Shown here piece after piece: positions 23,685 to 34,388 of a stretch of DNA of 64,000 bases. The notes under the pieces were generated by a model that did no database searches, was not told the origin of the DNA, and was given only the letters and a program-made list of their open reading frames with translations. A program made the position numbers and the translations under genes. The stretch covers positions 30,816,161-30,880,160 of the forward strand of contig NC_051071.1 in NCBI RefSeq assembly GCF_004664715.2. The letters are read 5' to 3'. Origin of the DNA: Peromyscus leucopus. Lineage: Eukaryota > Chordata > Mammalia > Rodentia > Cricetidae. Position 1 is the stretch's first letter; each line of letters begins with the position of its first letter.

Positions 23685-24149
23685 GCACGCGCGCGCGCGC
23701 GCGCGCGCGCACACACACGTATGTATGTATGTATATAAAGGGAATTTATTGGAATAACTTACAGGCTGCAGTTCAACTAATCCAACAGTGGCTAGGTGTG
23801 AATAGAAAGCCCAAGAATCTAGTAGTTGCTCAGTCTCATGAGGCTGGGTGTCTCAGCTGGTCTAAATTGCTGGAATCTTGAAGAAGTAGGCTCCAATGGA
23901 TGTGCTGACAAGGTAAGGGCAAGCAGACAAAAAATGATGAATGACCCCCTCCTTCTTTCATTGTCCTTCTATAGGCTTACAACAGAAATGTAAGTACACC
24001 AGATTAAAGGTGTGCCTTCCCACCTCAAGATCTGAATTAAAGGTGTGTATCATCCTGCCTCAAGAGCTGGATCACAAGTGTGCCCTCCATTTCCGGATTG
24101 TAGTTCCTTCCAGATATAGTCAAGTTGACAACCAAGAATAGCCATCACA
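23573..24149 (-). mobile_element. MaLR-type solo LTR, TSD GTTAG
   Basis: The + strand starts TGTATTAGTTAGGGCTC and ends AGCCATCACA, with a perfect 5-bp duplication GTTAG at 23,568-23,572 and 24,150-24,154. On the - strand the poly-A signal AATAAA falls near 23,745, as expected for an LTR. A compound microsatellite (23,619-23,736) has expanded in it. Internal near-repeats (gattaaaggtgtgccttccc, gaattaaaggtgtgtatcat) are present. Confidence 0.85.
23619..23736. repeat. (TC)n(CA)n(CG)n(CA)n(TGTA)n compound microsatellite
   Basis: It includes about 30 bases of nearly pure alternating C and G at 23,681-23,710, rare in a CpG-depleted mammalian genome. Confidence 0.97.
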
Positions 24150-24154
24150 GTTAG

Positions 24155-25164
24155 ATGGCTCCTTACCACCTGGAGATGACTAGTGTGGTTGCAACACACT
24201 TCTCAGAAGCAGCTAATGTGAGAAAGCCAGAGGACTCCTGTGAGACCTGAGAGGCAGCCAGGTGGAAGAAGGAGAGAGCGTTGGCCTTATAAACTCCTGG
24301 GTTTGCATCTCACCCTGGCCTTGTAATGTTCTTTGCAAGCTTTGAGTTGTAGAGCCTCCCTGGAAGAGGCTCTTGGGTCTGAGTTTCTGTCATCTAGTGA
24401 GTGGTGGCTGAGTTGCCTGAACTAGTTCCAGGAAAAAACTCTTAAAGCCAACTTTGTCTTTTAAAACAAGCATACAGGAACAGCTAATTAATATTCATGC
24501 ATTACAGATACCAGCTACCCCTCAAACACATATAACACATATAGTGAGTATTTTGTCTACCTAGTACAAAGTATAGTCTCTACCAAGAAATCCAAATATG
24601 TCAAGCATGTGTGTGTGTGAATGCATGTGTGTGCGCGTGCATGTGTATATATGTGTATATATATTTATACATATGTATGTATGTATTTTTGTGTGTAAGG
24701 TTTAACTAAAGTACATAATCAAGGAAGGTTTCTTCATTGCACTATATTATTCTATTAAAGACCTTCCTTGGATTGGAGGTTTTGGTAAAAATAGAATTAA
24801 AAAGCTTAAGACTTTTCTTTGGGAAGAAAAATGTGGATTAAAACCATGTCACTTTCCATTTTGTAAAGGCTCAACTGAAGGGTAATGGTGAATAGTTAAT
24901 CCTGTTGAGACAGGAAACCATCTAAGGCGGCTTAAGGATACTTGTTCATAGAGGTACAATGTTCTGAGTTACCTTCCTGTGTGGTGCTAAGAGTAGAAAG
25001 AGTCAAAATGTTTTTGAATTAGTGATGAATCAAAGTGTGTTGATTACTGAATATTAATCTTGTGGTGAAAGTATCAGATAAAGTTAAATTTGACTCCTTT
25101 CTGTTTTCTCTCATGTGCTGGAGACCTGCTGAGAATTTTCTGAGAAGAAGAGATGTCAATTACA
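24155..25164. other. Non-coding stretch, no recognised element
   Basis: A GT/AT-rich simple patch lies at 24,605-24,700. Otherwise I see nothing I can name. Confidence 0.4.
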
Positions 25165-25964
25165 AAAGATTAACAGGTGCTGTTTCTGCTGGCTTGGACT
25201 CTCATGCTTTACCCTTAAGAACTGGCAACTCTATACAAAAATCAATAGCTTTCCTATATTCCAATGATAAGCATGGTAAGAACAAAAGGAGGGGAACAAT
25301 TCCATTCATAATAGTTCCTAAAATATCTTTGAATAACTCTAACTAAGGAAAGGAAAGACATGTACAATGTAGACTGTAGGATTCTCAAGAAAGTAATTGT
25401 CAAAATAGCAGAAGAAAGATCTTACTTGCTTATGGATTGGTAGGCTTAATATTGTGAAAAATGGCCATCCCACCATAAGTAATATACAGAGTAATGTAGT
25501 CCTCATCAAAATTCCAGTGCAATACTTTATAGAAACTGAAAAAATAAAGGCTAAAATGCACATGGAAAGAAACACATACACATAAAACAAGAATAGTCAA
25601 TCATGCAATAAAAGCACTCCTGGAAGTATCTCCATTCCTGATTCCAGTTATATTTCAGAGCTATATTAACAAAACCAGCATTATACTGACATAAAAATAG
25701 ACACCTTGACCAGTGGAATAGAATTGAGGTCCCAGATCTAAATCCATGTACCTATTGCCACCTGATTTTTGACAAAGAGGCTGAAAACACTTTCTGGAGA
25801 AAAGAGAGCATCTTTGACAAATGGTGCTGGTCAAGCTGGATAGCTATAAATAGGAGAATGAAACTAAATCCTCATGGCTCCCCAAGTATAAACTCAGCTC
25901 CATATGTTATCACGGACCTCAATATAAGACCTGATACTCTGAGTCTGTTAGGAGAGAGAGTAGG
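25165..25964 (+). mobile_element. L1 ORF2 fragment
   Basis: Sequence such as tttcctatattccaatgata, gaccagtggaatagaattga and acctgatttttgacaaagag corresponds to the part of L1 ORF2 seen at 13,480-14,060 in the large copy. It is truncated and full of stops. The MaLR LTR at 25,965-26,361 interrupts it, and a short L1 continuation follows (to about 26,460). Confidence 0.75.
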
Positions 25965-26361
25965 TGTCTTAGTTAGGGTTTCTATTACTGTGGTGTGACA
26001 CCCTGACTAAAAAGCAAGTTGAGGAGGAAAGGGTTTATTTGGCTTGTACTTCCATATTGCTGTTCATCATCAAGGAATTCAGGACAGGAACTCAAACAGG
26101 GCAGGAACCTGGAGGCAGGAGCTGATGCAGAGGTCATGGAGGGGTGCTGCTTACTGGCTTGCACAGTTTACTTTCTTGTAGAACCCAAGACCACCATCCC
26201 AGGGATGGAACCACACTCCCAGTGGACTTAGCCCCCAACCCTCATCAATCACAGAAAATGCCATAAAACTGGATCTTATAGAGGCATCTTCTCAATTGAG
26301 GTTCCATCCTTTCAGATGACTCTAATTTGTGTGTCAAGTTCACATAAGACTAGTTAGCATA
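25965..26361 (-). mobile_element. MaLR-type solo LTR inside L1
   Basis: The + strand begins TGTCTTAGTTAGGGTTTC, and the - strand carries the poly-A signal region AATAAACCC. Flanks GTAGG (25,960-25,964) and GCAGG (26,362-26,366) match at four of five bases, as expected of an aged 5-bp duplication. L1 ORF2 sequence lies on both sides. Confidence 0.75.
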
Positions 26362-26466
26362 GCAGGGAAACTGCTTGAATTCATAGGCATCCTTTTCTCC
26401 TCCATGTCTTTAGAAGGAATCACAGAAAACATCATATTTTAACTTGCATATTGATACCTGAAATGT

Positions 26467-27933
26467 CTGATCTGTCATCTTCTTGTAAAAAAAAATTAAG
26501 GTTTTCAAGGTGGGGATTCCTCTAATTGCTGTTAAGATAACCTCTCCTCATTGCTATTGTCTCCTGTGTAAGTAGTATGTTGTGTGCTCATGTCTAACAC
26601 TGTGATTACTAGAGCAAAGGTCACTAATGGGGGTAGAAGGCCAGGCTATTCCCCTGTGAACAGTGAAGTGCTGGATTGTTGCAGTCTCATCTAAAATAAA
26701 TCAAGGAAGTTTGTGGTAGAAACTGGATTGGGTGGACTTCCCTCAGTCAAGTAGGTATATTTGACTTCAGGAAACTTTTGGCTTGTTATCACACTGTAGT
26801 TAATGTTATGGAACAACTCCCAGGAACTGAGTGATTTTGGTGGGTGAGAGACTGTGCTATGGAGATAGGTGCTGTTTTGATTGATGGCACAAACTGGAGA
26901 TAAGGACACATAGATTTGTTAAGGACACATAGCATGTTGAAGATGGTGGCAACAGTGGTGTTGCTCTTTGAAGACAAGTCTCTGAACATAAAATTGAGAG
27001 CTAAGAAGGGTTGGGACTCCTGACATGTGGCTGGGATATAGATTATCGACCATCTTGTATTCATAACCTGATCCAGAACACTCGGACACACCTTGAAGCT
27101 CAGAGGCAATGGGAAGCATCAAACTGCAAGGTGTCATGGTGTTCTCCTTTGTCTGGTTTCTTATCCGAGTAAGAACCACAAAAGAGAGAGCTTGTGCTTC
27201 CTTTCCCATGAATCCTTTTATCATTTTAAATTTCACTTTCCATTGTATGGCTTAGCATAGGGCATGCACAAATCCTTCTCTTTCATAGCTATAGCATATC
27301 TTACCATTTAGCAACAGTACAGATGAAAAAGTATAATTAGCTATGTAGAACAAAGGAGAGTGAGCTTATAACTAGTTATAAGACAATTAATCTCCGTATT
27401 ACAGAATATAATGATACTAATTAACATCCCAGTTTTCTGGTTTCTCCATGAATCTGTTGAGTGTCAGCTACCAGTATAATGACTGGACTTGGGGATGGTT
27501 CCGCTTGATCATCTTTCTCTTTACACTGAACTGAGTTAGGGGGTTCTATAGTGTGGCAGGGAGTTCCAGGCTGTGAGTCAGGATCTCTGGATGCTGGTGA
27601 CCTCTTGTTCTTCGTAGGCATGGGTCCATCATGTGACATTGGAGATGAGCTTCAGGAATGGAGACCACCCTGTGAGCAGGCTCAACTTTGGGATTGCAAG
27701 TGAGGAGTCAAAGAGATGAACTCTGGTCTGAACTGTCGGTTTTCTGAGAGCAAACAAAGTAGAACAAACAGATTTTGGAGCTAGAAGTCATTGCTGGAGT
27801 GGGTGGGGGCTTGGAACTTGAAGTTTCTGTGTGACATTCATGTGTAAATGAGTCATGATGGGGCCTTGAGTGTGAGCATCTTGACAGGGATCTTGGAAGC
27901 AGTTGATGGAGAAAGATGAACTGAAGACAAGTG
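26467..27933. other. Unassigned stretch with a cluster of - strand frames
   Basis: Four - strand open frames lie at 26,691-26,909, 26,919-27,236, 27,421-27,639 and 27,708-28,034 (72 to 108 codons). The second reads ...GVSECSGSGYEYKMVDN.... I recognise no domain, and no start context or splice site ties them together. A decayed retrogene or an unknown retroelement interior are both possible. Confidence 0.25.
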
Positions 27934-27939
27934 GAGAAC

Positions 27940-28412
27940 TGTGGTTGATACATTGTGTACCACAATAAACTTATCTGGGGGTCAGAGAACAGAACAGCCA
28001 CTATATTAAACATAGGTTTAGGCAGTGGTAGCACATGCCTTTAATTCTAGAATTTTGGAGGCAGAGATCTGTCTGGATCTTTGTGAGTTCAAAGCCACAC
28101 TGGAAACAGCCAGGCATTGTGACATACACCTTTAATCCCAGGAAGTGATGGCAGGAAGCAGAAAGGTATATGAGGTGTGAGGACCAGAAACTAGAGCTTT
28201 TTTTAAGCTTTTAGGTTTTAGCAGCAGTTCAGCTGAGATTCATTTGGATGAGGATTCAGAGGCTTTCAGTCTGAGGAAACATGATCAGCTGAGGAATTGG
28301 CAAGGTGAGGTTGGATGTGACTTGTTCTGTTTCTCTGATCATTCAGCATTCACCCCAATACCTGGCTCCAGGCTTGCTTTTATTAATAAGACCTTTTAAG
28401 ATTCATTCTACA
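27940..28412 (+). mobile_element. Solo LTR with embedded B1-like segments, TSD GAGAAC
   Basis: It begins TGTGGTTGATAC and ends CATTCTACA, with perfect GAGAAC at 27,934-27,939 and 28,413-28,418. AATAAA occurs near its start, then B1-like segments (tttaattctagaattttgg, acacctttaatcccagg). Its length (473 bp) and plan match the element at 14,328-14,801. The 6-bp duplication suggests ERVK-type integration. Confidence 0.8.
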
Positions 28413-28418
28413 GAGAAC

Positions 28419-29035
28419 TCTATAGGAAATACGGCTGAAGTTCCCTATGGGCTCACATACACCACTGGTGTGCTGAATCATGACTCTTCCTATAGCCTCC
28501 TTTGCCTGAAGGAAAAGAGTGAAATATGTCTTCAGCATTATGGTCCCGGTCTTGTCCCCACAGATCTATATATTGTACTTCTTCCTCTCTTCCTGTCAGA
28601 GAAGATGTCACCTTTTCCTTATGAGGAAATCTGTAACATTAACTAATTTGCCTAGAGACATCAAACCTTGGGTAAGATGCAGATTTTTATATCACTTGCT
28701 AAATACACTGCTGGAATGCATTGGTGTTGTGGGTTAGCTTATAGCCTAAGATGACCAAGATAGAGATGGGCAGTTGATTTAAGGTTTTTTGAATTGTATG
28801 CCAGACTTAATGAGAGCTTTGAACATCTGAAATTGGAAAAGGCTTCAGAGAAGGTGAGGGTGGCCTCCCCCCATCCCCACCCCCAGAGTCACTGATTTGC
28901 AGATTGTCTTCTATTTCCTTCCCTTTCTTAGGAAGAGACCTTGTCAACCTGGTAATGGCCCTTCTGAAGCATTGCTCTGATGACCTGTGCTATAATAATC
29001 CTGGGGAGACTTATTAGTGGGCACATTAATGTCAT
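28419..29035. other. Non-coding stretch, no recognised element
   Basis: The 113-codon frame at 28,305-28,646 begins inside the LTR and has no known domain. Nothing else stands out. Confidence 0.35.
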
Positions 29036-29150
29036 TTGACCGGGAAGAAAACTGAGACTCAGACATGAATTGCTTTGTTCAAGGACATGTGTTTACTAAG
29101 TGACAAACTTGAGATGAGAGTCATTATATTGATTCCTTTCCAGCCTGAAA
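29036..29150 (-). repeat. MIR relic
   Basis: The + strand shows the reversed MIR core: agaaaactgagactcagac, then ttgttcaaggacatg, then ctaagtgacaaacttgag. Confidence 0.55.
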
Positions 29151-29195
29151 GCAGTTGCTCATTCTTAGTTAGACCATTTCTGCAGTCAGTTAAAC

Positions 29196-29757
29196 TGTGG
29201 AACCAAAATAAGACCAAAATGCTCTCACCCCAAAACTAAAGGCCTAAGACTGCTTCTTTTATCTACAGGCCATAAGTTACTGGAACAGGCCAGAAGTTAC
29301 TGAGACCAGTCAGTTCAGATTCCAGAAACCAGGAACTGTAAAAGTACAGAGTCACAAGATAGTCACGAGGTAATGCCTGCCAGACTATGGAATGTCCTCT
29401 CCCTGGTTTCCAGGGTAACTGACCACAGAAATGCCCCCACCTGAGGGCAGCCAATGAGAAATGGTGGCAGGCAACCACTCCCTTAGAAGTAATTTCTAGA
29501 AGTCCCTAGAAGCGAGCCAATCAGAATTGTACCTGTGCTAGCACCCCTAAATGATGTAACCTTGTGACTTTTCCCTTTAAAAACTGAGCTTGCAGACAGG
29601 TGGGCGCTTCCTCCAGCCTCCACTGCGTTGGATGCATTGGACGAAGTCCCTGCCTAGGCTTGTATTGCTTTTGGATATCCACGATTAAACCTTGCTTTTG
29701 CATTCCGGCATGCTCGTCTTTGGTGGTCTCTCTGGGGGTCACGATCTGGGCACAACA
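29196..29757 (+). repeat. 5' LTR of the provirus
   Basis: TG...CA ends (TGTGGAACC to GGGCACAACA). Two CCAAT motifs sit near 29,451 and 29,516, a TATA-like TTTAAAAA near 29,576, and the poly-A signal variant ATTAAA at 29,684-29,689. This is a complete promoter and 3'-processing unit by inspection. Confidence 0.95.
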
Positions 29758-29759
29758 TT

Positions 29760-29776
29760 TGGGGGCTCTCCGGGAT
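29760..29776 (+). promoter_or_regulatory. Primer-binding site, tRNA-Pro type
   Basis: TGGGGGCTCTCCGGGAT, two bases after the LTR, matches the 18-base tRNA-Pro site of murine-leukaemia-type retroviruses except for one missing G. Confidence 0.9.
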
Positions 29777-29833
29777 CCCAGAGACCCCCCGCCGGGACAC
29801 CTAAGAGCTCCGGAGGTCCATCTGCACCGATCG

Positions 29834-29839
29834 GTAAGA
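29834..29839 (+). promoter_or_regulatory. Possible major splice donor in the leader
   Basis: CGATCG|GTAAGAG fits the donor consensus at the place where gammaretroviral leaders have one. No matching acceptor or env frame was identified, so use is uncertain. Confidence 0.45.
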
Positions 29840-30003
29840 GCGCTCAATTTTCTTGTCTTTTCTTTCCTTTTACTTTCATTTTCTTATCCGAAGCCGGCGG
29901 CTGAATCTGACAGGCTCACCTTGGCGGACGCGCCTGTAAGGTGACGCTGGAGGAGTTGGAAGACGTTCCAACCCCTCATCAGGACGCAGGGGGCCTTACA
30001 GGT

Positions 30004-30077
30004 CCCCCCCCCCCCCCCGTCATAGGACGCCCGAGAGGGGTCCGTCTGTTAGGATGCCCGTGAGGGGTCCGTCTGTT
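30004..30077 (+). repeat. Poly-C run and 27-bp tandem repeat in proviral leader
   Basis: A C-run at 30,004-30,018 is followed by two 27-bp copies (30,024-30,050 and 30,051-30,077) sharing gaggggtccgtctgtt. This lies in the untranslated leader, the usual site of the packaging signal. Confidence 0.85.
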
Positions 30078-30364
30078 TGGATCCATCTGGGGATCGGGAG
30101 ATTGTCCCTGTCCCATCTGTAGGTCTTTGGCATTCTCGTCTGTCTGCCTGGACCATCTGTAGGGCCCTTGTTCTTCCTTTTTGTCTGTCTATCTTGTTCG
30201 TCAGTGTTATTTGTTATACCTTCATAAATGTATAAATGTGTGAGAACTGTGGCCACATGTGTGAGTGTTTTATGCCTGAGCTTGTGTATGCATTGGGACT
30301 TGTGGGCTGGATTGCCAGCCGAAGGGATGGAGACCCCTTCGGTGGTTGAACTGGCACAGACTAA

Positions 30365-30800
30365 CCTAACATTGCTTCCTTGCTCTCTCTGACCAGAGCA
30401 CAGGCAGCAGGCAGCAGAAAGCTTGCGGCTGCACAGCTGCTACTTCGGGGACCCAGGGCGCCGCTGAGAGGGCTAGGCGGCCCGTGAGCATCACGGGGCC
30501 TAGATGCAGCGGGTTCGGGCCCCAGCTTGCTCAAAAAGCTGTGGAGTAGAGGCTTGGCTGCATGGGAACTAGGCATGGCTTTGTGCTAGAGCGGGCTGTG
30601 AGCACAGTGGGGCCCAGATATGGCCGGCAGGTTCTGGCTGGGCTCCTGTGTGGACATGGGGCAGAGCTGGCAGGAGCCAGCAGGAGCCTCAAGGAGCTAA
30701 GTGTGGGGCCTGGTGGAGAACTAACTGCCCCTCCAGGGTCACAGCTGAGGAGTGACCTACAGGTCTGTGGGCCCAGCCAGGGCGTGGAGACGCTTTCAGT
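30365..30800 (+). other. GC-rich segment in the provirus interior
   Basis: The GC content is clearly higher than in the AT-rich interior that follows. It has an imperfect internal repeat: gtgagcatcacggggc near 30,485 and gtgagcacagtggggc near 30,598, about 113 bp apart. No coding frame with known homology is visible on either strand. It may be ancestral leader or gag remnant, or captured host sequence. Confidence 0.5.
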
Positions 30801-33800
30801 CTGTCATTAAAATCTGAGGTTAACAGCAATCTTTTGTCTCCATGGTGCATGCTTTCCCCCACTTTCCCCATCCTCCTCTTCCATGCTGTTGGGTGGGGCT
30901 CCCAAGACCTGCCCTGGGGCTAAAACCTGATCAAGGTCTGGCTCCAAGAATGGAATGTCACCAACAGTTTCTTGTCTGCGGTACAGTGCTGATGCAAATT
31001 GAGAGTTATTCTTGTTATGGTGTATGCATGTATTTCTGTTCTTGTTTAAAATATTGTAACTTTACAATATATTCTAGAGTACTGAGGGAAATCACAAGAA
31101 AGACTTTGGTAAGAGTTTCTGTTTTAAAGGAAAAGAAAAAGCGGAATTTGTCTGGAGTAAATGTCTGAGGGATCAAAGGAACGGACTGAGGGTACATGGA
31201 AGGTTGTAGAAGGTCAGAGGGGATGTGATGTAAACTGTTATGGTTTCTTATACCTGCAAATACTGAATTTAAAAGTTAATTCTTATTGGTTTTCATCTTA
31301 AGAATGACTAATGCTTCTGCAAACTGCTTATGTGTGTGTGTATACAGGTATGTGACTTGAAAATGTAAGCAAGCTTTAACTGTATGTATGTATGTATGTG
31401 TGTAACTTGGATCCAACTGTGTGTATGTGTGCAAGTAATTGTTTAGAAAAACGAGCTTTAAACAGCAACCACGTGGCTCCCTCCATCTTGGCTGGTGACC
31501 TCATGGGAAGCCATGTGGCTGGTAGCCATTTTTTACTAAGGTTATAAAGATCTACTCGGGTTAACACCTAATACTTATGTCTTTACCAAGTGTTCAACAG
31601 CAAGTTTCTAGAGAATTTAAATAGATGGCAACATATGTTTATTTGATTAATATTAAAGCTGCACATCAATGCTTTTATTCACAGGAATATACCTTGCTCT
31701 GGCAGCCAAACTTTGCAACATAAGGGAATCATAGGAAACAGCTGAGGTTTGCAAATGTATGGCAGGACTAGAGTTCCAAAAAGAGTCTAGTTGCAGTGGT
31801 GAAAGACATTTGAGAGATATCAGTCTTTTAAGAACAGTTTTTATAGTTAAAAACCAATGGCTTAAAAAATGTTTCTTCTTACCCAAGGTACGTTCAGGCT
31901 TAAGAATGTTGTATAATAATATTTTGTTTTGGTTTATTTACTGAACCTGTATTTGATGCTAGAAGAGCTTCAACTTAAAAGCATTGTTTTTAGGCTACTT
32001 TTGTAGATTGTTAGAGAACATAAATAGTCAGTCATAAGTAATCAAGTTTTTTAATTGTAGTCAGGGTAAGTAAGTACTGATGTAAGTTTACTCATTTACT
32101 CAGTCTCTTGCATATGTTTTTAGGGTTGAGCTTGAAACAAGTAATTAGAAACAAAGTTTGTCTATTCAGATATACCTGGACAGCCCTCATACTTCAGAGA
32201 TCTGCAGAATATGGCATTTAAATGTTGATCTAAAAGCTTACTATATCAGACAGGCTTCCAGATCCTAGCAGTGACCCAAGGTCTCCAAAGAAGATTACGT
32301 ACGAGGCACCACAATGTCTCTGCCTGAAATATGACGCTGACCACAGGGCAAGATGCCCCAGTGCAACGTCTGCCGCCAGGACCCAGCCCAGACTGTGGAC
32401 AAGCAGTAGGACACTGGAATTGATTGCACCCTTTTGCGTGATCAAGGTCAGTCTTCCATGTCCCTATTCCACAGGAAAAATACTCTGCCTTATGGACCTG
32501 ATGGCGGAAGAAGATTGATGCTGTTCTGACTGGTGCCTCCAACGCTATGAAGACCTGGGTAGGGATTGATCCCTGTAATTTATAGGATTGGAAGCTTCTT
32601 GGTCTGCACTCAGATATAGTTTATCCTTCTCAGATTACTGATAGTACTGATGGCTGGGCTAGCTCTAACTTTGTCAGCATGGCAGCATCAACCAGATCCT
32701 TCTGCAAGGCTATAGCTTTCTTGTTAGCTCACTTTTAGGAAAATGTTCTAAGATATAAAAGTTTAAGTAAGTCATAAAGGTTCAGATATGAGTCCAAAAT
32801 GAGATAAGTTTCAGATTACTCTCCTGTTCTATGGTTCAGAGCTTAACATTTAGGAGCCCTGATGAGCTGGTAGAGCAATGACTACTTACTGTTCAGTCAC
32901 AAGCTCAACATTTTGGATTTGTTTTAGATGTCATCTAAATATGTCTAAATGTAAACCTAAAAGTGCTTCTCATCAGGTCAAAAATCTCTGTCCAATTTAT
33001 ACCTGGCTTTCTGGACAGAAGGAAAATGCACAAGCTTTTAACCCAAATCTGTAGTTCTTGTTGGGACTCAAAGGCATGAGTCCACTTCTGCTGTTTTACA
33101 GATACCCATTACCTGCTTTGTTTACAATATGGATTTCAGTACAGATTGGTAATACTAATGTATCTAAAACTTTTATGTCATTTTGTAAGTAGGCCTCAAA
33201 GGATCAAAAGAGTCATAAAAACCTAGACCCACTTCGCAGAGGTCAAAAGGACCCCAGATAAGTATTCCTAAAGATGGTATTTTTCCTCTTTCCTGGTCTT
33301 GGGACTACTGATTTTCCTATTACTAAGGGTATGGACCTAAGGGTTCCAAACAAGTTCATAAATTTTAACCTCTGTTCCTAGTTTAAATTTGTCTCAACAG
33401 ATTTCCATTTGGCTGGCAGTCACCTCCAGGTTTCAGTTGCTGACTCCACTGCTCCAGATGACTGTGAGCTCCAAACTTGCTAAAAGCTGACGTGGACCAG
33501 CCCAGCTAACATGGTTCTTCCCTGTCTGTCCCTATGGGGTCAGGCAGCTACATGCTTCTGACAAATGCCCCTTTGCCCAGTCTTTGACTAGCTTTTCAGC
33601 CTTTTGGGGCCCCCTGACATCGGCACCCCAATGCCAGCTCGAAGCAGTTCCAGAAGAGAATACATCACCCATATACCCTGTTCAGAAAAGGCTGAAATGC
33701 TGGGTCAAAAGAAAACTCCCTGGCATAGAGACAAGATGGCTAACTATACATGGCCATTATTAGAGAGGGATACTATGCAAAACCCATGATTGGGTTTCAT

Positions 33801-33810
33801 TAGGCACATG
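30801..33810 (+). other. Provirus interior, non-coding, AT-rich
   Basis: All frames are short (none above about 110 codons). No protease, reverse-transcriptase, RNase H or integrase signature could be read in any frame. The last frame (33,604-33,789, 61 codons) sits where the end of env would be but has no transmembrane-like segment. In such a young element the absence of coding sequence is ancestral, not decay after insertion. Confidence 0.7.
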
Positions 33811-33822
33811 AGAAGGGGGAAA
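33811..33822 (+). promoter_or_regulatory. Polypurine tract of the provirus
   Basis: AGAAGGGGGAAA-type purine run (agaagggggaaa with the LTR TG directly after) that primes plus-strand DNA synthesis in retroviruses. Confidence 0.85.
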
Positions 33823-34384
33823 TGTGGAACCAAAATAAGACCAAAATGCTCTCACCCCAAAACTAAAGGCCTAAGACTGCTTCTTTTATCTACAGGCCAT
33901 AAGTTACTGGAACAGGCCAGAAGTTACTGAGACCAGTCAGTTCAGATTCCAGAAACCAGGAACTGTAAAAGTACAGAGTCACAAGATAGTCACGAGGTAA
34001 TGCCTGCCAGACTATGGAATGTCCTCTCCCTGGTTTCCAGGGTAACTGACCACAGAAATGCCCCCACCTGAGGGCAGCCAATGAGAAATGGTGGCAGGCA
34101 ACCACTCCCTTAGAAGTAATTTCTAGAAGTCCCTAGAAGCGAGCCAATCGGAATTGTACCTGTGCTAGCACCCCTAAATGATGTAACCTTGTGACTTTTC
34201 CCTTTAAAAACTGAGCTTGCAGACAGGTGGGCGCTTCCTCCAGCCTCCACTGCGTTGGATGCATTGGACGAAGTCCCTGCCTAGGCTTGTATTGCTTTTG
34301 GATATCCACGATTAAACCTTGCTTTTGCATTCCGGCATGCTCGTCTTTGGTGGTCTCTCTGGGGGTCACGATCTGGGCACAACA
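33823..34384 (+). repeat. 3' LTR of the provirus
   Basis: Identical to the 5' LTR except for G at 34,150. It ends CACAACA, followed by the AAAC duplication. Confidence 0.95.
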
Positions 34385-34388
34385 AAAC

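Larger units (their letters stand above)
29196..34384 (+). mobile_element. Non-autonomous class I (gammaretrovirus-like) provirus
   Basis: A complete 5,189-bp LTR element. Two 562-bp LTRs flank a 4,065-bp interior, and the host sequence AAAC is duplicated at 29,192-29,195 and 34,385-34,388; a 4-bp duplication is typical of gammaretroviral integrases. The tRNA-Pro-type primer site follows the 5' LTR, and a purine tract (agaagggggaa) precedes the 3' LTR. The LTRs differ at one base only (A at 29,523, G at 34,150), so insertion was recent. No interior frame exceeds about 115 codons, and I see no gag, pol or env motif. In organisation it resembles VL30-type passenger elements that need proteins from another retrovirus. 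The family name is unknown to me. Confidence 0.92.

Noticed and set aside
25965..26361. hAT DNA transposon as identity of the TTAGTTAGGGTT-type repeats
   Set aside because: They have TG...CA ends, a poly-A signal near one end and 5-bp duplications, and a two-LTR copy with a primer site exists at 40,273-44,172, so MaLR LTR fits better.
29521..29944. 108- and 114-codon frames at the 5' LTR and leader as genes
   Set aside because: They cross LTR and primer site on both strands and overlap each other, and have no gag-like features.
30004..30018. C-run as an assembly gap marker
   Set aside because: The sequence on both sides is continuous retroviral leader; a length error in the run is possible but a gap is not indicated.
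33604..33789. 61-codon frame as an env remnant
   Set aside because: It is at the right place, but no hydrophobic membrane segment or Cys motif is visible.
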